Shown: positions 8,966-20,932, counted from the first letter of the stretch. The stretch: 64,000 bases of DNA from Plastoroseomonas arctica (GCF_018128965.1 NZ_JAAEDH010000011.1:85498-149497), one strand, 5' to 3'. The notes: generated by a model from the letters alone, not told the origin. Numbers and translations are program-made.

Positions 8966-9913
8966 ATGCTGCGCTTCTTCGGCTTCCGTCTGCTGCGCGC
9001 CGCGATCACGATTGTGATGGTGGTGACCTTCGCCTTTGTGGTGCTGCGGCTGTCGGGCGATCCCGCGCTGCTGATCATGTCGGTGGATGCGCCGCCCGAG
9101 GCGGTGGCTGCCTTCCGCACTGCCTGGGGCCTCGATGAGCCGCTGTGGGTGCAGTATTTCAAGTATTTCTCGGCCATCTTCGAGGGTGATCTCGGGCGCT
9201 CCATGCGCGATGGGCGCCCGGCGCTGACGCTGGTGCTGGAGCGCGTACCGGCCACGCTCGCGCTGACGATCCCGGCGCTGCTGATCAAGCTGTGTATCGG
9301 CATCCCGGCGGGGATTACGGCGGCGCTGCATCGCAATTCGCTGCTGGACCGGCTGGTGATGGCTCTGGCCGTGGCGGGCTTCACCATTCCCTCCTTCGTG
9401 CTTGGGCTGTTGCTGGTGTTGCTCTTCGCGGTGCAGCTGGGTTGGCTGCCCTCCGGCGGACAGGAGAGCTGGCGGCACGCTATCCTGCCGGTCATCACGC
9501 TCGGCGTGGGCGGGGCGGCGGTACTCGCGCGCTTCACACGCAGCGCAATGCTGGAGGTGTTGGGACAGCCCTACATCCGCACGGCGTCGGCGAAGGGTGT
9601 GCCGTGGCGCGCGGTGGTCTGGGGGCATGCGCTGCCGAATGCGGCGATCCCCACGGTCACCATCGTGGGCTTCATGGTGGGCAGCCTGATCGCCGGCGCG
9701 GTGGTGGTGGAGAGCGTCTTCTCCTGGCCCGGCGTAGGGCGGCTGCTGGTGGTGGCGGTCGCGAACCGCGACCTCGCGGTGGTGCAATGCATCCTGCTGC
9801 TGGTGGCGGCGACGATGGTGACGTCTAACCTGGTGGTGGACCTGCTCTACGGCGCGCTCGACCCGCGGCTGCGCAGCGGTCTCGCCAGCGCGCCGAAGGG
9901 AGCCGCGGCATGA
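8966..9913 (+). CDS. Oligopeptide-type ABC importer permease (DppB-like)
   Basis: The 315-residue integral membrane protein has six predicted transmembrane helices, the first near residues 9-29. The inner-membrane coupling motif for this family, reading VLGQPYIRTASAKGV, lies near residue 200. The N-terminal signature of a long periplasmic loop (LSGDPALLIMSVDAPPEA) is typical of DppB/OppB. The start ATG follows the ATPase stop with no gap, and the stop overlaps the next start as ATGA. Together these give a tightly coupled operon of four importer subunits. Confidence 0.9.
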   Translation: MLRFFGFRLLRAAITIVMVVTFAFVVLRLSGDPALLIMSVDAPPEAVAAFRTAWGLDEPLWVQYFKYFSAIFEGDLGRSMRDGRPALTLVLERVPATLALTIPALLIKLCIGIPAGITAALHRNSLLDRLVMALAVAGFTIPSFVLGLLLVLLFAVQLGWLPSGGQESWRHAILPVITLGVGGAAVLARFTRSAMLEVLGQPYIRTASAKGVPWRAVVWGHALPNAAIPTVTIVGFMVGSLIAGAVVVESVFSWPGVGRLLVVAVANRDLAVVQCILLLVAATMVTSNLVVDLLYGALDPRLRSGLASAPKGAAA

Positions 9914-10773
9914 GCGACGTGGCCATTGCCGCGCCCGCCGCACGGCGCTTCCGGCTGCCGCCGACGCTTGTGATGTTCGCCCTCGGCTGGGTGGGACTGA
10001 TGTTGGCCACAGCCTTCCTAGCCGATGTGCTCGCACCCTACAGCTACACCGCGCTCGACCTGCGCAATCGGTTAGCACCGCCGATCGGGTTCGGCGGCGT
10101 TCTCATCCACCCGCTTGGGACGGATGAGCTGGGGCGGGACGTGTTCTCGCGGCTGATCTACTCCATCCGCATGTCGCTGCTGATCGCCTTCGGCGCCACG
10201 CTGATCGGCGCGGCACTCGGCACCTCGCTGGGGTTCCTGGCCGCGCATTTCCGGGGCCTGGTCGAACAGTGCGTGATGGCGCTGGTGGATTTCTCCGCCT
10301 CCATCCCTTTCCTGATCCTCGCACTTTCGGTGCTCGCCTTCTTCGGCAATTCGCTGACCCTGTTCATCTGCCTGCTCGGACTGCATGCGTGGGAGCGGTA
10401 TGCGCGCATCGCACGGGGTCTCGCGATCAGCGCCGGGTCGCAGGGCTATGCGGCGGCGGTGCGGCAACTCGGCGCCTCGCCGTGGCGGAACTATGGGCGG
10501 CACGTGCTGCCGAACATCGCGTCGACGCTCATCGTCTCGATGACGCTGGCCTTCCCCGAGATCATCCTGCTGGAGAGCGGGCTGTCCTTCCTGGGCCTGG
10601 GCGTGCAGCCGCCGGAGACCTCGCTGGGGTCCATGGTGGGCTATGGGCGGGAGTATCTGACCCGCGCGCCGTGGATCCTGCTCTCGCCGGCGGCGGTGAT
10701 CGTGCTGACGACCTTCTCGGTCTCGGTACTGGGGGATTGGCTGCGCGACAGGCTGGACCCGACGCTCCGGTAG
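9910..10773 (+). CDS. Oligopeptide-type ABC importer permease (DppC-like)
   Basis: This 287-residue membrane protein is the second permease subunit. The N-terminal helix is followed by the LAPYSYTALDLRNRL segment and the GTDELGRDVFSRL motif that defines DppC/OppC proteins. The coupling loop (AAAVRQLGASPWR) and the LESGLSFLGLGVQPP segment are also diagnostic. It is the last gene of the operon. Its TAG is directly followed by the stop of the convergent CinA-like gene with no spacer, so transcription termination must occur inside the neighbouring gene or by another mechanism. Confidence 0.9.
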   Translation: MSDVAIAAPAARRFRLPPTLVMFALGWVGLMLATAFLADVLAPYSYTALDLRNRLAPPIGFGGVLIHPLGTDELGRDVFSRLIYSIRMSLLIAFGATLIGAALGTSLGFLAAHFRGLVEQCVMALVDFSASIPFLILALSVLAFFGNSLTLFICLLGLHAWERYARIARGLAISAGSQGYAAAVRQLGASPWRNYGRHVLPNIASTLIVSMTLAFPEIILLESGLSFLGLGVQPPETSLGSMVGYGREYLTRAPWILLSPAAVIVLTTFSVSVLGDWLRDRLDPTLR

Positions 10774-11529
10774 TCACTCCGGCTCGCCCTCGCGCCCTGC
10801 CGTGCCGAGCAGGGCCAGCATCATCGCCCCCGCCGACGCGACCTCGGCCGCGTCGGTGCCCTTGGCGACCAGCGCCACGCCGCCGCCCTCGGGGCGGTAA
10901 TACGGGTAGGAGCCGATATCGAGCGCCGGGTAGTGCGCCTGCACCGCGGCGAGTTCCGCGGCGATGGCCCCTTCCTGGGCGCCGCGGGCATGGACCGTGT
11001 GCGACAGGATCTTCGGACCACCGGCCAGGCGCGGCGCAAGTGTGGCGAACATCGCCTGCATGATGCGCGGCACGCCGGCCATGACATGCACGTTGCCGAT
11101 GGTGAAGCCCGGCGCGATGGAGATGGCGTTGTCGATCAGCGTCGCCCCTCGCGGCATGGTGCCCATGCGCTGGCGTGCGGCGTTGTAGTCGCCCGGCGGG
11201 TCGAGCTTGCGGTAATGCGCGGCCAGGCGCTCCCACGCTTCCGGGTGCGGCTCCCACGGCACGCCGAAGGCCTTGGCGACGCATTCAGAGGTGATGTCGT
11301 CATGCGTGGGTCCGATCCCACCCGTGGTGAAGACGTGGTCGTATTTCGCGCGCACCTCGTTGACGGTCGCGATGATCGTCTCGGGCACGTCGGGGATCAC
11401 GCGCACCTCGCGCAGCGGGATGCCGATCTCGCCCAGGCCCTGGGCGATGAACTGCAGGTTGGCATCGCGGGTGCGCCCCGAGAGCACCTCATTGCCGATG
11501 ATGAGCAGGCAGGCGGTCGGGTTCGTCAT
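10774..11529 (-). CDS. CinA-type molybdopterin-binding domain protein
   Basis: The 251-residue protein belongs to the MoCF-biosynthesis fold (competence/damage-inducible protein A N-terminal domain). It begins ACLLIIGNEVLSGRTRDAN and continues with the TTGGIGPTHDDITSE motif characteristic of CinA proteins. It lacks the C-terminal nicotinamide-nucleotide amidase domain found in full-length CinA. The chosen ATG has GAGGAA six bases upstream. A second ATG two codons earlier falls too close to this site. The gene is the last of the minus-strand string that starts at the peptidyl-prolyl isomerase. The molecular role of the stand-alone domain is not well defined. Confidence 0.82.
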   Translation of the reverse strand: MTNPTACLLIIGNEVLSGRTRDANLQFIAQGLGEIGIPLREVRVIPDVPETIIATVNEVRAKYDHVFTTGGIGPTHDDITSECVAKAFGVPWEPHPEAWERLAAHYRKLDPPGDYNAARQRMGTMPRGATLIDNAISIAPGFTIGNVHVMAGVPRIMQAMFATLAPRLAGGPKILSHTVHARGAQEGAIAAELAAVQAHYPALDIGSYPYYRPEGGGVALVAKGTDAAEVASAGAMMLALLGTAGREGEPE

Positions 11530-11539
11530 GACCATTTCC

Positions 11540-12532
11540 TCAAAGCAGGTCGCGCAGCAGCGCCACCAGCGGCACATCCGCGGGCGGCATCGGATAGGTG
11601 GACAGCTTCTCGGGCCGCACCCAGGCGAGCGCCTGCCCTTCCCGCCCCTGCGGCCGCCCGGTCCAGCGCCGGCAGACATACAATGGCATGAGCAGGTGGA
11701 ACGCCGCATCGGCATGGGAGGCGAAGGCGAAGGGGGCCAAGCAGGCGGTCTGGACCTCGATGCCCAGCTCCTCGTGCAATTCGCGGATCAGCGCATCCTC
11801 CGGCGTCTCGCCCGCGTGCAGCTTGCCGCCAGGGAATTCCCACAGCCCGGCCATCGCCTTGCCTTCAGGACGGCGGGCGAGCAGCACGCGGCCATCGGCG
11901 TCGATCAGGGCGCAGGCGGCAACCAGCAGGATGGGTTTCTGACCGGACGCGGCGAGCGCGGGGGCGCCGACATCCTCCCGCCTGGCCTCGAACAGCCGCA
12001 CCGGCCGGGCGCCGCCCAGCGAGACGAACTCGCGCTCGCCCATGCCCGATTCGCGGAAGCCGATGCGCCGCAGCACCGCCTGCGAGGCGGCGTTCTCGAG
12101 CAGCGCGGAGGCCACCACGCGGTCGATCGGCAGGTTGGCGAGCGACCAGCGCAGCAGCCGCCCCGCCGCCTCGCTAGCCGCGCCATGGCCCCAAAAGCGC
12201 CGGCCGATCCAGTAGCCGAGCTCGGCGGCGCGGGACTCCGGGTCGCGAGTGATTCCGACGCAGCCGACCAGCACCTCCGACTCGCCCTCCTGCCCGGTGA
12301 TCGCAAGGTGCCAGGCGCTGCCGGCCGCCATGCTGACATGGGTGGAGGCGATGAACTCGTCGGCCAGCGGGCGCGGATAGGGGAAGGGCACGCGCGCCAG
12401 CATCTTGGCCACGTCCCAGTCATTGACCAGGCGGTGCAGGTCCGGCGCGTCCTCGGCGCGCAGGGCGCGCAGGCGGAAGCGCTCTGTGCGCAGCGGTTCG
12501 AAGCCAGGGGTGGGGGGGCGTGGATCGGGCAT
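11540..12532 (-). CDS. Fusion of GNAT acetyltransferase and Nudix hydrolase
   Basis: The 330-residue protein has two domains. Residues 1 to about 175 are a RimJ-type GNAT N-acetyltransferase; the acetyl-CoA loop region reads GYWIGRRFWGHGAASEA. Residues from about 195 to 330 are a MutT-type Nudix hydrolase with a complete Nudix box, from G in GGKLHAGET to REL and HEELGI. The Nudix part probably cleans oxidised nucleoside triphosphates. In other alphaproteobacteria an acetyltransferase and mutT often sit next to each other behind argJ, so this looks like a fusion of ancestral neighbours. I see no frameshift or internal stop at the joint. Confidence 0.88.
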   Translation of the reverse strand: MPDPRPPTPGFEPLRTERFRLRALRAEDAPDLHRLVNDWDVAKMLARVPFPYPRPLADEFIASTHVSMAAGSAWHLAITGQEGESEVLVGCVGITRDPESRAAELGYWIGRRFWGHGAASEAAGRLLRWSLANLPIDRVVASALLENAASQAVLRRIGFRESGMGEREFVSLGGARPVRLFEARREDVGAPALAASGQKPILLVAACALIDADGRVLLARRPEGKAMAGLWEFPGGKLHAGETPEDALIRELHEELGIEVQTACLAPFAFASHADAAFHLLMPLYVCRRWTGRPQGREGQALAWVRPEKLSTYPMPPADVPLVALLRDLL

Positions 12533-12568
12533 CGGGGATGGCTAGGAACGATTGAAAAAGCGGCGATG

Positions 12569-13477
12569 TCAACGCGGCGGCTTTTGCGCCACCAGCAGCA
12601 CGAAATGTGGCGCGGCATCGGGCGGAATGCGGCGCAGCGGGGCCAGGATCCGCGCCGCCGCGTAAGCCGCGAGCAGGCTGGCGTGCCAGCGCCAATCGGC
12701 ACGAAAATAGGGGCCATCGGGCGGCGCCTTCATCGGCGCGAGACGACCCATCCAATGGATCAGCGGCTGTCCCGGCGCGGCCGGCAGCAGGGCCACGTCC
12801 CGGACCACCAGCCCGGCCTGGGCGGCCAACGCTCGCGTGGCGCCCTCGTTCCACCAGCTCAGGTGGTGCGGCGGCGCGTTGAGGCAGAAATTCGGGATCG
12901 CCGTCATCGGCGAGGGCCAAAGTGGCGCACCGAGCATCAACAGCCCGCCCGGCTTGAGGCAGGCCAGCATGGCGCGGGTCAGCGCCAGCGGGTCAGCGAC
13001 ATGCTCGATGACCTGGAAGGCGGTGACGGCATCATAGTGCTCGCCCAGCCGCGCGGCGTGGTCGGCGGCGGTCTCGCGCAGAACCCCGCCACCCTCGGCC
13101 GCGTGCGGGTCGAGCGCGGTGACGCGCACCCCGGGCGACGCGAAGGCGCCAGGGCCGGCGCCGACATCGAGCACCGCATCGCCAGCGCGGAGATGCCGCG
13201 CGGCGGCGAGGTATTCCGGACGCGTCGGCGCGGCGCGGCGGATCAGCGCCGGCGCGTCGAGTTTTTCGTAAAGCGCTGCGTAGAATGCAGCATCGCCCTC
13301 GACCGGCGGGTCGAAGAACATCAGCCCGCAGGGTGCACGCCACAGGGTAAACTCGCCGCGCTCCGGCAGCACGGAGGGCGTGACCCCAAAACTGTGCCGC
13401 CACAGCCCGCGCAGCAGTTTCGTGCCGACCGCCTGCACGCGCGTAGCGGTCTCCCCGGTGATCGGGCACGCGGCCAT
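12569..13477 (-). CDS. Class I SAM-dependent methyltransferase
   Basis: The 302-residue protein has a class I methyltransferase fold. Motif I is VLDVGAGPGAF near residues 108-118, followed by VTALDPHAA (motif II) and AFQVIEHVADP (post-I/IV region typical of methyltransferase type 11). The N-terminus has a short cysteine-containing segment, CPITG. The start ATG overlaps the stop of the glycosyltransferase by one base (TGATG), so the two are translationally coupled. The acceptor is unknown. The coupling suggests a glycan or glycolipid product of the upstream enzyme. Confidence 0.82.
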   Translation of the reverse strand: MAACPITGETATRVQAVGTKLLRGLWRHSFGVTPSVLPERGEFTLWRAPCGLMFFDPPVEGDAAFYAALYEKLDAPALIRRAAPTRPEYLAAARHLRAGDAVLDVGAGPGAFASPGVRVTALDPHAAEGGGVLRETAADHAARLGEHYDAVTAFQVIEHVADPLALTRAMLACLKPGGLLMLGAPLWPSPMTAIPNFCLNAPPHHLSWWNEGATRALAAQAGLVVRDVALLPAAPGQPLIHWMGRLAPMKAPPDGPYFRADWRWHASLLAAYAAARILAPLRRIPPDAAPHFVLLVAQKPPR

Positions 13478-14628
13478 CAGGGCAGCGCGGCGGGCGGCGC
13501 GCGGCGCACCACGCGCACGGCGTTCGGCCCGTCGATGCGGTATTCGACATGGCGCCAGCGGATGGTGCGCCAGAAGGCGCTGGACCAGAACAGCGCCAGG
13601 ATGAGGGGGGGCGCGAAGATGCTGACAAGCGCCTGGCCGAACAGTGCGGCGGGGGCATCCGGCACCCCGATGCGGCGGCCGACATGGTCGTGGAGACCCG
13701 CCCGGAGCAGCGCGAGTGCCGCCAGCGGTGCCGCCGCCCACCAGGCGCCGAGCAGCGCCAGCGGCAGCGCGCAGGCCTCCATATGCAGCAGCAGGCCGAG
13801 CAGCCCCCAGAACCCGGGCCGGTAGATGCGCAGAATCTGTAGCTGCCGCCGCTTGAACCCCCAGGCCGAGGCCTCGCCGCCCTCGGGCGGGGTTGGCAGC
13901 AGCACGGCGCGCCGCGTGAGCATCCGCGCGCCAGTCTCCCCCGCGCGCCGGGAGATGGCGCCGTCCGTGGAGAAGGATTTCTGAAGCGCCTCGGAGAGGC
14001 GCATGGCGACAAAACTCTCCCGCGCGATGGCGATGGACCCGCCCCACACGACTGACGACGCCACGAAGCGCGGACCGAGCGCCAGCGCGCGATCCAGCCA
14101 CACCACCGCATGGCGCACCGGGCCGCCGCCGGGCATATGCCAGCGATAGCCGGTCACGACATCCGCGGCACCATTCAGCGCCGGCGTCGCCAATGCGGAG
14201 AGCCAGCCCGGCCCGGGCAGGATATCGGCATCGAGCAGCACGATCGCGTCCTCGCTGCCATCAAGCAGCGCGAAGCCGGCCGCAAGGTTCAGCCCCTTCT
14301 GCGAGCAGCGCTCGGCCAGGCCGGCAATGGCGATGTCCATCGGGAAGGGCAGCGGCGTGGCGCGCGCCTGTGCCACCACGGGATCGGTCTCGCTCTCGGC
14401 GCAGAGAATCAGCCGCGTCGGCATCAGCGTCTGCCGCGTGAGCGCGTCCAGCAGGGTCGCGAATTGCGCACCGCCCCCGGTCGCCGCGAGCACCAGCGTG
14501 AGGCGGCCGCTCGCGTGGTGCGCCGGCGCGCGGAGGAAGGCGAGGAACCACAGGATGCCGGATATCCAGGCGACATTGGCGAGGAGTGCGGCGGCCAGCA
14601 GCGCGACCGCGCCCATCCCGAAGCTCAC
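13477..14628 (-). CDS. Family 2 glycosyltransferase, ceramide glucosyltransferase-like (GT21 type)
   Basis: This is a 383-residue membrane-anchored glycosyltransferase. An N-terminal helix spans about residues 8-30. The catalytic domain has an LLDADILPGPGWL motif (the D-x-D site) and a downstream FKRRQLQILR segment resembling the (Q/R)xxRW acceptor motif of GT21 enzymes and hopanoid-associated HpnI. The C-terminus has two or three more hydrophobic segments. I chose the GTG start; an ATG four codons later is possible. It lies 40 bases downstream of argJ and overlaps the methyltransferase. Likely products are glycosylated membrane lipids, but the substrate is inference. Confidence 0.75.
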   Translation of the reverse strand: MSFGMGAVALLAAALLANVAWISGILWFLAFLRAPAHHASGRLTLVLAATGGGAQFATLLDALTRQTLMPTRLILCAESETDPVVAQARATPLPFPMDIAIAGLAERCSQKGLNLAAGFALLDGSEDAIVLLDADILPGPGWLSALATPALNGAADVVTGYRWHMPGGGPVRHAVVWLDRALALGPRFVASSVVWGGSIAIARESFVAMRLSEALQKSFSTDGAISRRAGETGARMLTRRAVLLPTPPEGGEASAWGFKRRQLQILRIYRPGFWGLLGLLLHMEACALPLALLGAWWAAAPLAALALLRAGLHDHVGRRIGVPDAPAALFGQALVSIFAPPLILALFWSSAFWRTIRWRHVEYRIDGPNAVRVVRRAPPAALP

Positions 14629-14668
14629 CGGGTGCGGCGCGGCGTCGTGGCGGGCGCGCGCGCCGCGA

Positions 14669-15901
14669 TCAGCTGCGGTAGCTTCCGTTGATGTCGATGT
14701 AGCCGTGGGTCAGGTCGCAGGTCCAGGCGGTGGCGCGGCCCTTGCCCAGGCCGATATCGACCGTGATCTCGACCTCGCGCCCCTTCATGTGGGCGACCAC
14801 AGGTGCCTCGTCGTAATCCGGGATCACGCCGCCCTCGCGCGCCATCCAGGTGCCGCCGACGGCCACCGAGAGCTTGTCGCGATCGGCCGGCTCGCCCGCC
14901 TTGCCCACCGCCATGACGATGCGGCCCCAATTCGCGTCCTCGCCAGCGATGGCGGTCTTCACCAGGGGCGAATTGGCGATGCTCATCGCGATGCGGTGCG
15001 CGGAGCGCGCGGTCACGGCGCCGGTTACGTCGATGCGCACGAGTTTCTGGGCGCCCTCGCCGTCGCGCGCGACCATCAGGGCCAGGTCCATCAGCACGTC
15101 GTTCAAAGCGCGGGTGAAGTCGCGCAGCATCGGACCGCCCTCGGCCGGAACTCGCGGGTGCTTGGTGGCGCCGGTGGCGAACAGCAGGACCGTGTCGGAG
15201 GTAGAGGTGTCGGAATCGACCGTCACGCAATTGAAGCTGGGGCCGACGCCCTTGCTCAGCAATTTCTGCAGCACGGGCGCAGGGATCTTCGCGTCGGTGG
15301 CGAGGAAGCTCAACATAGTCGCCATGTCGGGGGCGATCATCCCGCTGCCCTTGGCGATGCCGGCGATGGTAACCGTCGCGTCGCCGATCTTCGCCGTGCG
15401 CACCGCACCCTTTGGGAAGGTGTCGGTCGTCATGATCGCGCGCGCCGCCGCCGGCCAGCCATCCTCGACGAGCGCTGCATGCAGCCCGGGCAGGGCGGCG
15501 GTGAGCTTCGCAGTCGGCAGCCGCTCTCCGATCACGCCGGTCGAGGCCAAAAACACCTCGCGCGGCTTGCACCCGGCGAGCTCCGCCATGGCTTTGGCCG
15601 TGTCGGCGCAGGTCTCGCGCCCGGCCTTGCCGGTGAAGACGTTGGAATTGCCCGAGGTTACGACCAACGCGCGCGCCTTGCCGCCCTTCAGCGCGTCGCG
15701 GCACCAGTCGACGGGCGCGCCGGGGCACTTGTTCTTGGTGAAGACGCCGGCGACAGTGGTGCCCGCGGGGAACACCATCATCGTCACGTCCTCGCGCGCC
15801 TTGTAGCGGATGCCCGCCTGGGCGGCGCCGAGCGTCACGCCCGCGATCGGCGGCATCTGAGGCAGCGGCAGCGCGAGCGGCGAGGTGGCGTGGTCGGCCA
15901 T
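14669..15901 (-). CDS. argJ: Bifunctional glutamate N-acetyltransferase / amino-acid acetyltransferase
   Basis: ArgJ recycles the acetyl group in the cyclic arginine pathway, moving it from N-acetylornithine to glutamate. The 410-residue precursor autocleaves at the conserved [14 protein letters not shown] motif, between A194 and the nucleophile T195, to give alpha and beta chains. Other family landmarks are SGNSNVFTG near residue 83 and the DSDTSTSDT segment. It starts 11 bases after the peptidyl-prolyl isomerase stop. The secA-divergent-ppi-argJ arrangement is common in alphaproteobacteria. All key residues are present. Confidence 0.95.
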   Translation of the reverse strand: MADHATSPLALPLPQMPPIAGVTLGAAQAGIRYKAREDVTMMVFPAGTTVAGVFTKNKCPGAPVDWCRDALKGGKARALVVTSGNSNVFTGKAGRETCADTAKAMAELAGCKPREVFLASTGVIGERLPTAKLTAALPGLHAALVEDGWPAAARAIMTTDTFPKGAVRTAKIGDATVTIAGIAKGSGMIAPDMATMLSFLATDAKIPAPVLQKLLSKGVGPSFNCVTVDSDTSTSDTVLLFATGATKHPRVPAEGGPMLRDFTRALNDVLMDLALMVARDGEGAQKLVRIDVTGAVTARSAHRIAMSIANSPLVKTAIAGEDANWGRIVMAVGKAGEPADRDKLSVAVGGTWMAREGGVIPDYDEAPVVAHMKGREVEITVDIGLGKGRATAWTCDLTHGYIDINGSYRS

Positions 15902-15912
15902 GGTGGTCTTCC

Positions 15913-16854
15913 TCAGCGGCGCGGCGCGGGGCCGCGCGCGGGCGGGCCCGCCGGCGGCGGCGGTTCGGCCGTGTCGGTTGGGCGCACCGGGCCGCCATCG
16001 AGGTTGAAACGCTCCACGGTGGCGGCCGAGCGGAGCCGCTCGACGAAGGCGTTCACCTCGCCCTCGAACATCTGCTGGCGGATGGTGTCGCGCACCTCCT
16101 CGAAAGCAGGGGGCGCAGCGCGGCGGCGTTCCTCGACCCGGATGATGTGCCAGCCGAAATTGGTTCGCACCGGCGCCGGCGAGACCTGGCCCGGCTGCAG
16201 CGCGAAGGCGGCCTCGGCGAATTCCGGCACCAAGTCGCCGCGCTTGAAGAAGCCGAGGTCGCCGCCCGTCTGCGCGCCCGGGCCGCTCGACCGGCGGGTC
16301 GCGACGGCGGCGAAATCCGCCCCGCCCTGGATTTCGCGCAGCGCATCGCGCGCCTCCGCTTCGGTCGCCACCAGGACGTGGCGGGCGCGGACTTCCTCCT
16401 CGGCGGGGCGGCCGGTGATCTCGCGGTCATAGCGGGCGCGAACGGCGGCCTCGTCGACGCGGGAGGCGATTTCGCGCGCGATCAGCGCCTGGGCCAGCTC
16501 CTGCTCCTCCGCGCGGCGGATGCGGGCGCGCACGTCGGGCTCACGGTCGAGGCCAGCGCGGCGGGCGGCCGCCACGATGGCGCGCGTCGTCACGATCTGG
16601 TCGATGATGAGCGGATAGACCATCTGCGGCGGGGCGTTGCGCAGCTCCTCGGGCAGGGCGCGCGCCATGGCGGTCACTTCGGAGAGCAGCACCGGCTCCC
16701 CATCCACCCGCGCCACTACCGGATCGACGGCGGGCGTCGTCGCGGCTGGGGGTGTGGCGGCGGGCGGGGTTGCGGCCGGGGGCGTTGCCGCCGGCGCCTG
16801 GGCCAAGGTGGGGCCAGCCACGAGCAGGAGGAAAAGGGCTGCAAGCCTGAGCAT
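15913..16854 (-). CDS. Periplasmic parvulin-type peptidyl-prolyl isomerase
   Basis: The 313-residue protein folds exported proteins in the periplasm. A signal peptide ([19 protein letters not shown]) is followed by a low-complexity linker of four AATPP-like units near residues 24-44, a SurA-like helical region, and a parvulin domain near residues 155-250. That domain carries the [30 protein letters not shown] and [12 protein letters not shown] motifs. The C-terminus is proline-rich. The start was set at the ATG that opens the signal peptide; the frame is open 87 bases further upstream without a plausible start. It is the first gene of the argJ operon and divergent from secA. Confidence 0.88.
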   Translation of the reverse strand: MLRLAALFLLLVAGPTLAQAPAATPPAATPPAATPPAATTPAVDPVVARVDGEPVLLSEVTAMARALPEELRNAPPQMVYPLIIDQIVTTRAIVAAARRAGLDREPDVRARIRRAEEQELAQALIAREIASRVDEAAVRARYDREITGRPAEEEVRARHVLVATEAEARDALREIQGGADFAAVATRRSSGPGAQTGGDLGFFKRGDLVPEFAEAAFALQPGQVSPAPVRTNFGWHIIRVEERRRAAPPAFEEVRDTIRQQMFEGEVNAFVERLRSAATVERFNLDGGPVRPTDTAEPPPPAGPPARGPAPRR

Positions 16855-16994
16855 GAAAAACCTCGGTCGTGGACGCGCCGGACCATGGCCGAAGCGCCGG
16901 CGCCCGACAAGCCGGGGCGAATTGACCTTGCCCCCCCGCACCCCTATCTGACGCGGGCGCGATGCCAGCGCCCGGCCGGAGAGCCCCTGCCCCC

Positions 16995-19702
<2,708 letters not shown>

Positions 19703-19721
<19 letters not shown>

Positions 19722-20137
19722 TCGCCCTCGCGCTGCTGGCGGCGTCGCCCGCTGCGGCGCATTGGGAATACACCCGCTGGGGCATGAATGAGGGCGCCGT
19801 CATCGCGGCCTCCGGTGGGGCGGTCCACGCCCTGCCGCCTGCCGAACGCCGCCGCCAGGGCGAGCTCGACTATCGCGCCGCAGGGCGCTTCGAGGCGGAA
19901 GGCGCCGTCTTCCGCCTGGCATTCGGCTTCGGCCGCACCGGGCTGCGCTGCGTCAGCATCCGTGCCGAGGACCCGCGCGAGGCGCCCGCGCTCCGCCGGT
20001 GGATTACCCGCCGCTTCGGCGCCGTGCAGCAGATCGGCGGCGATGAGAACCAATCCGTCTTCGTCTGGTCGCGACCGGACGACATCCAGATGCTGGTCCA
20101 ACCCGACGCCGCCATCGCGCTGCATTGCGCAAGCTGA
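19703..20137 (+). CDS. Small secreted protein of unknown function
   Basis: The 144-residue product begins at a TTG inside the secA 3' end, giving the signal peptide [20 protein letters not shown]. The mature part is compact and contains a tryptophan-rich start (WEYTRWGM) and two cysteines (LRCVSI and LHCAS), which could form a disulfide in the periplasm. No family was recognised. The 19-base overlap implies translational coupling to secA. The start codon choice rests on the signal peptide. A start further downstream would lose it. Confidence 0.6.
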
Positions 20138-20143
20138 CCAGGC

Positions 20144-20932
20144 TCACTCGCCCAGCGTCTCCATCAGCCCTAGCCGCCGCACATCATCGAGCGTGACCAT
20201 CACGCGCGGCGCACCGCGCAGCCAGGCGTGCGCCCGGGCGCGCGCCGTCTCGACCCGGATGCGTGTGCGCCCCGCCTCGCCGCGACGCACCGGCAGCATC
20301 AGCACGCCGCTGCCCGACCAGCGCAACGTGGTGCCGAATTCCTCGCGCCAGCCCGCACTGGCTCGGCGCGGCGGGCATGCGCTGGGAAGGCCGCGGGCGA
20401 AGACGTCGTAGCGAAGGCCAACCCCGTCCGGCTGGGCGGTGAAGCGGCCGGTGAACAGGCTCTGCCCGTCGCAGGTGCCCGCGTTGCGGTAGCGCAGCGT
20501 CTCCAGACCCAGGATGCGCAGCGCACCGCCATCCTCGCGGCCGATGATTGCCGCTATCTCCTGGTAGACGCCGGTGCCCGTCACACCCTCGAAGCTCGCG
20601 AGCACGACCTCGCGCCCACGCAGCGGAAGCACGGCGAAGACGCGCGCGAAGCCGTACCAGGAGGGCAGCGTGATCGTTTCGGGCGGCCCGTCCTCGCCGG
20701 CGAAGCTGAGCACCAGGACGCGCTCGATGGACATCGGCCGGACGCTGAGCACGACGGGCGCGGCGTTGGGGGCAAGACGCACCGGGCGAGGGGTAGCCAG
20801 CGCGGGCGGGTCGCGACGTTCGCTCTCGTCATCGGTCTCGGGCGCATCGCGCGGTGCCTGGGCGCCCGCGGCAAAGGGTGCCGAGGCGGCGCCGAGCAGG
20901 ACGGCGCGGCGGGTCCATCGGGGGTCGATCAT
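20144..20932 (-). CDS. Exported protein of unknown function
   Basis: The 262-residue protein begins MIDPRWTRRAVLLGAASAPFAAGA, a signal peptide with a twin arginine (TRRAVLLG), so Tat export is possible. The rest contains beta-rich segments and no catalytic motif I recognise. There are two well separated cysteines, in GTCDGQ and SACPPR. The gene ends 6 bases past the stop of the convergent secreted-protein gene. The longer open frame upstream is rejected because it would bury the signal peptide. Confidence 0.6.
   Translation of the reverse strand: MIDPRWTRRAVLLGAASAPFAAGAQAPRDAPETDDESERRDPPALATPRPVRLAPNAAPVVLSVRPMSIERVLVLSFAGEDGPPETITLPSWYGFARVFAVLPLRGREVVLASFEGVTGTGVYQEIAAIIGREDGGALRILGLETLRYRNAGTCDGQSLFTGRFTAQPDGVGLRYDVFARGLPSACPPRRASAGWREEFGTTLRWSGSGVLMLPVRRGEAGRTRIRVETARARAHAWLRGAPRVMVTLDDVRRLGLMETLGE

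Noticed and set aside
12569..14101. A 510-codon open frame that would extend the methyltransferase upstream
   Set aside because: The first 200 codons run through the glycosyltransferase gene in another frame and have no homologous features. The ATG overlapping the glycosyltransferase stop is the natural start.
16962..16994. Upstream ATG of secA
   Set aside because: It would add a Pro/Ala-rich segment unlike any SecA. The [14 protein letters not shown] start is conserved in alphaproteobacteria.
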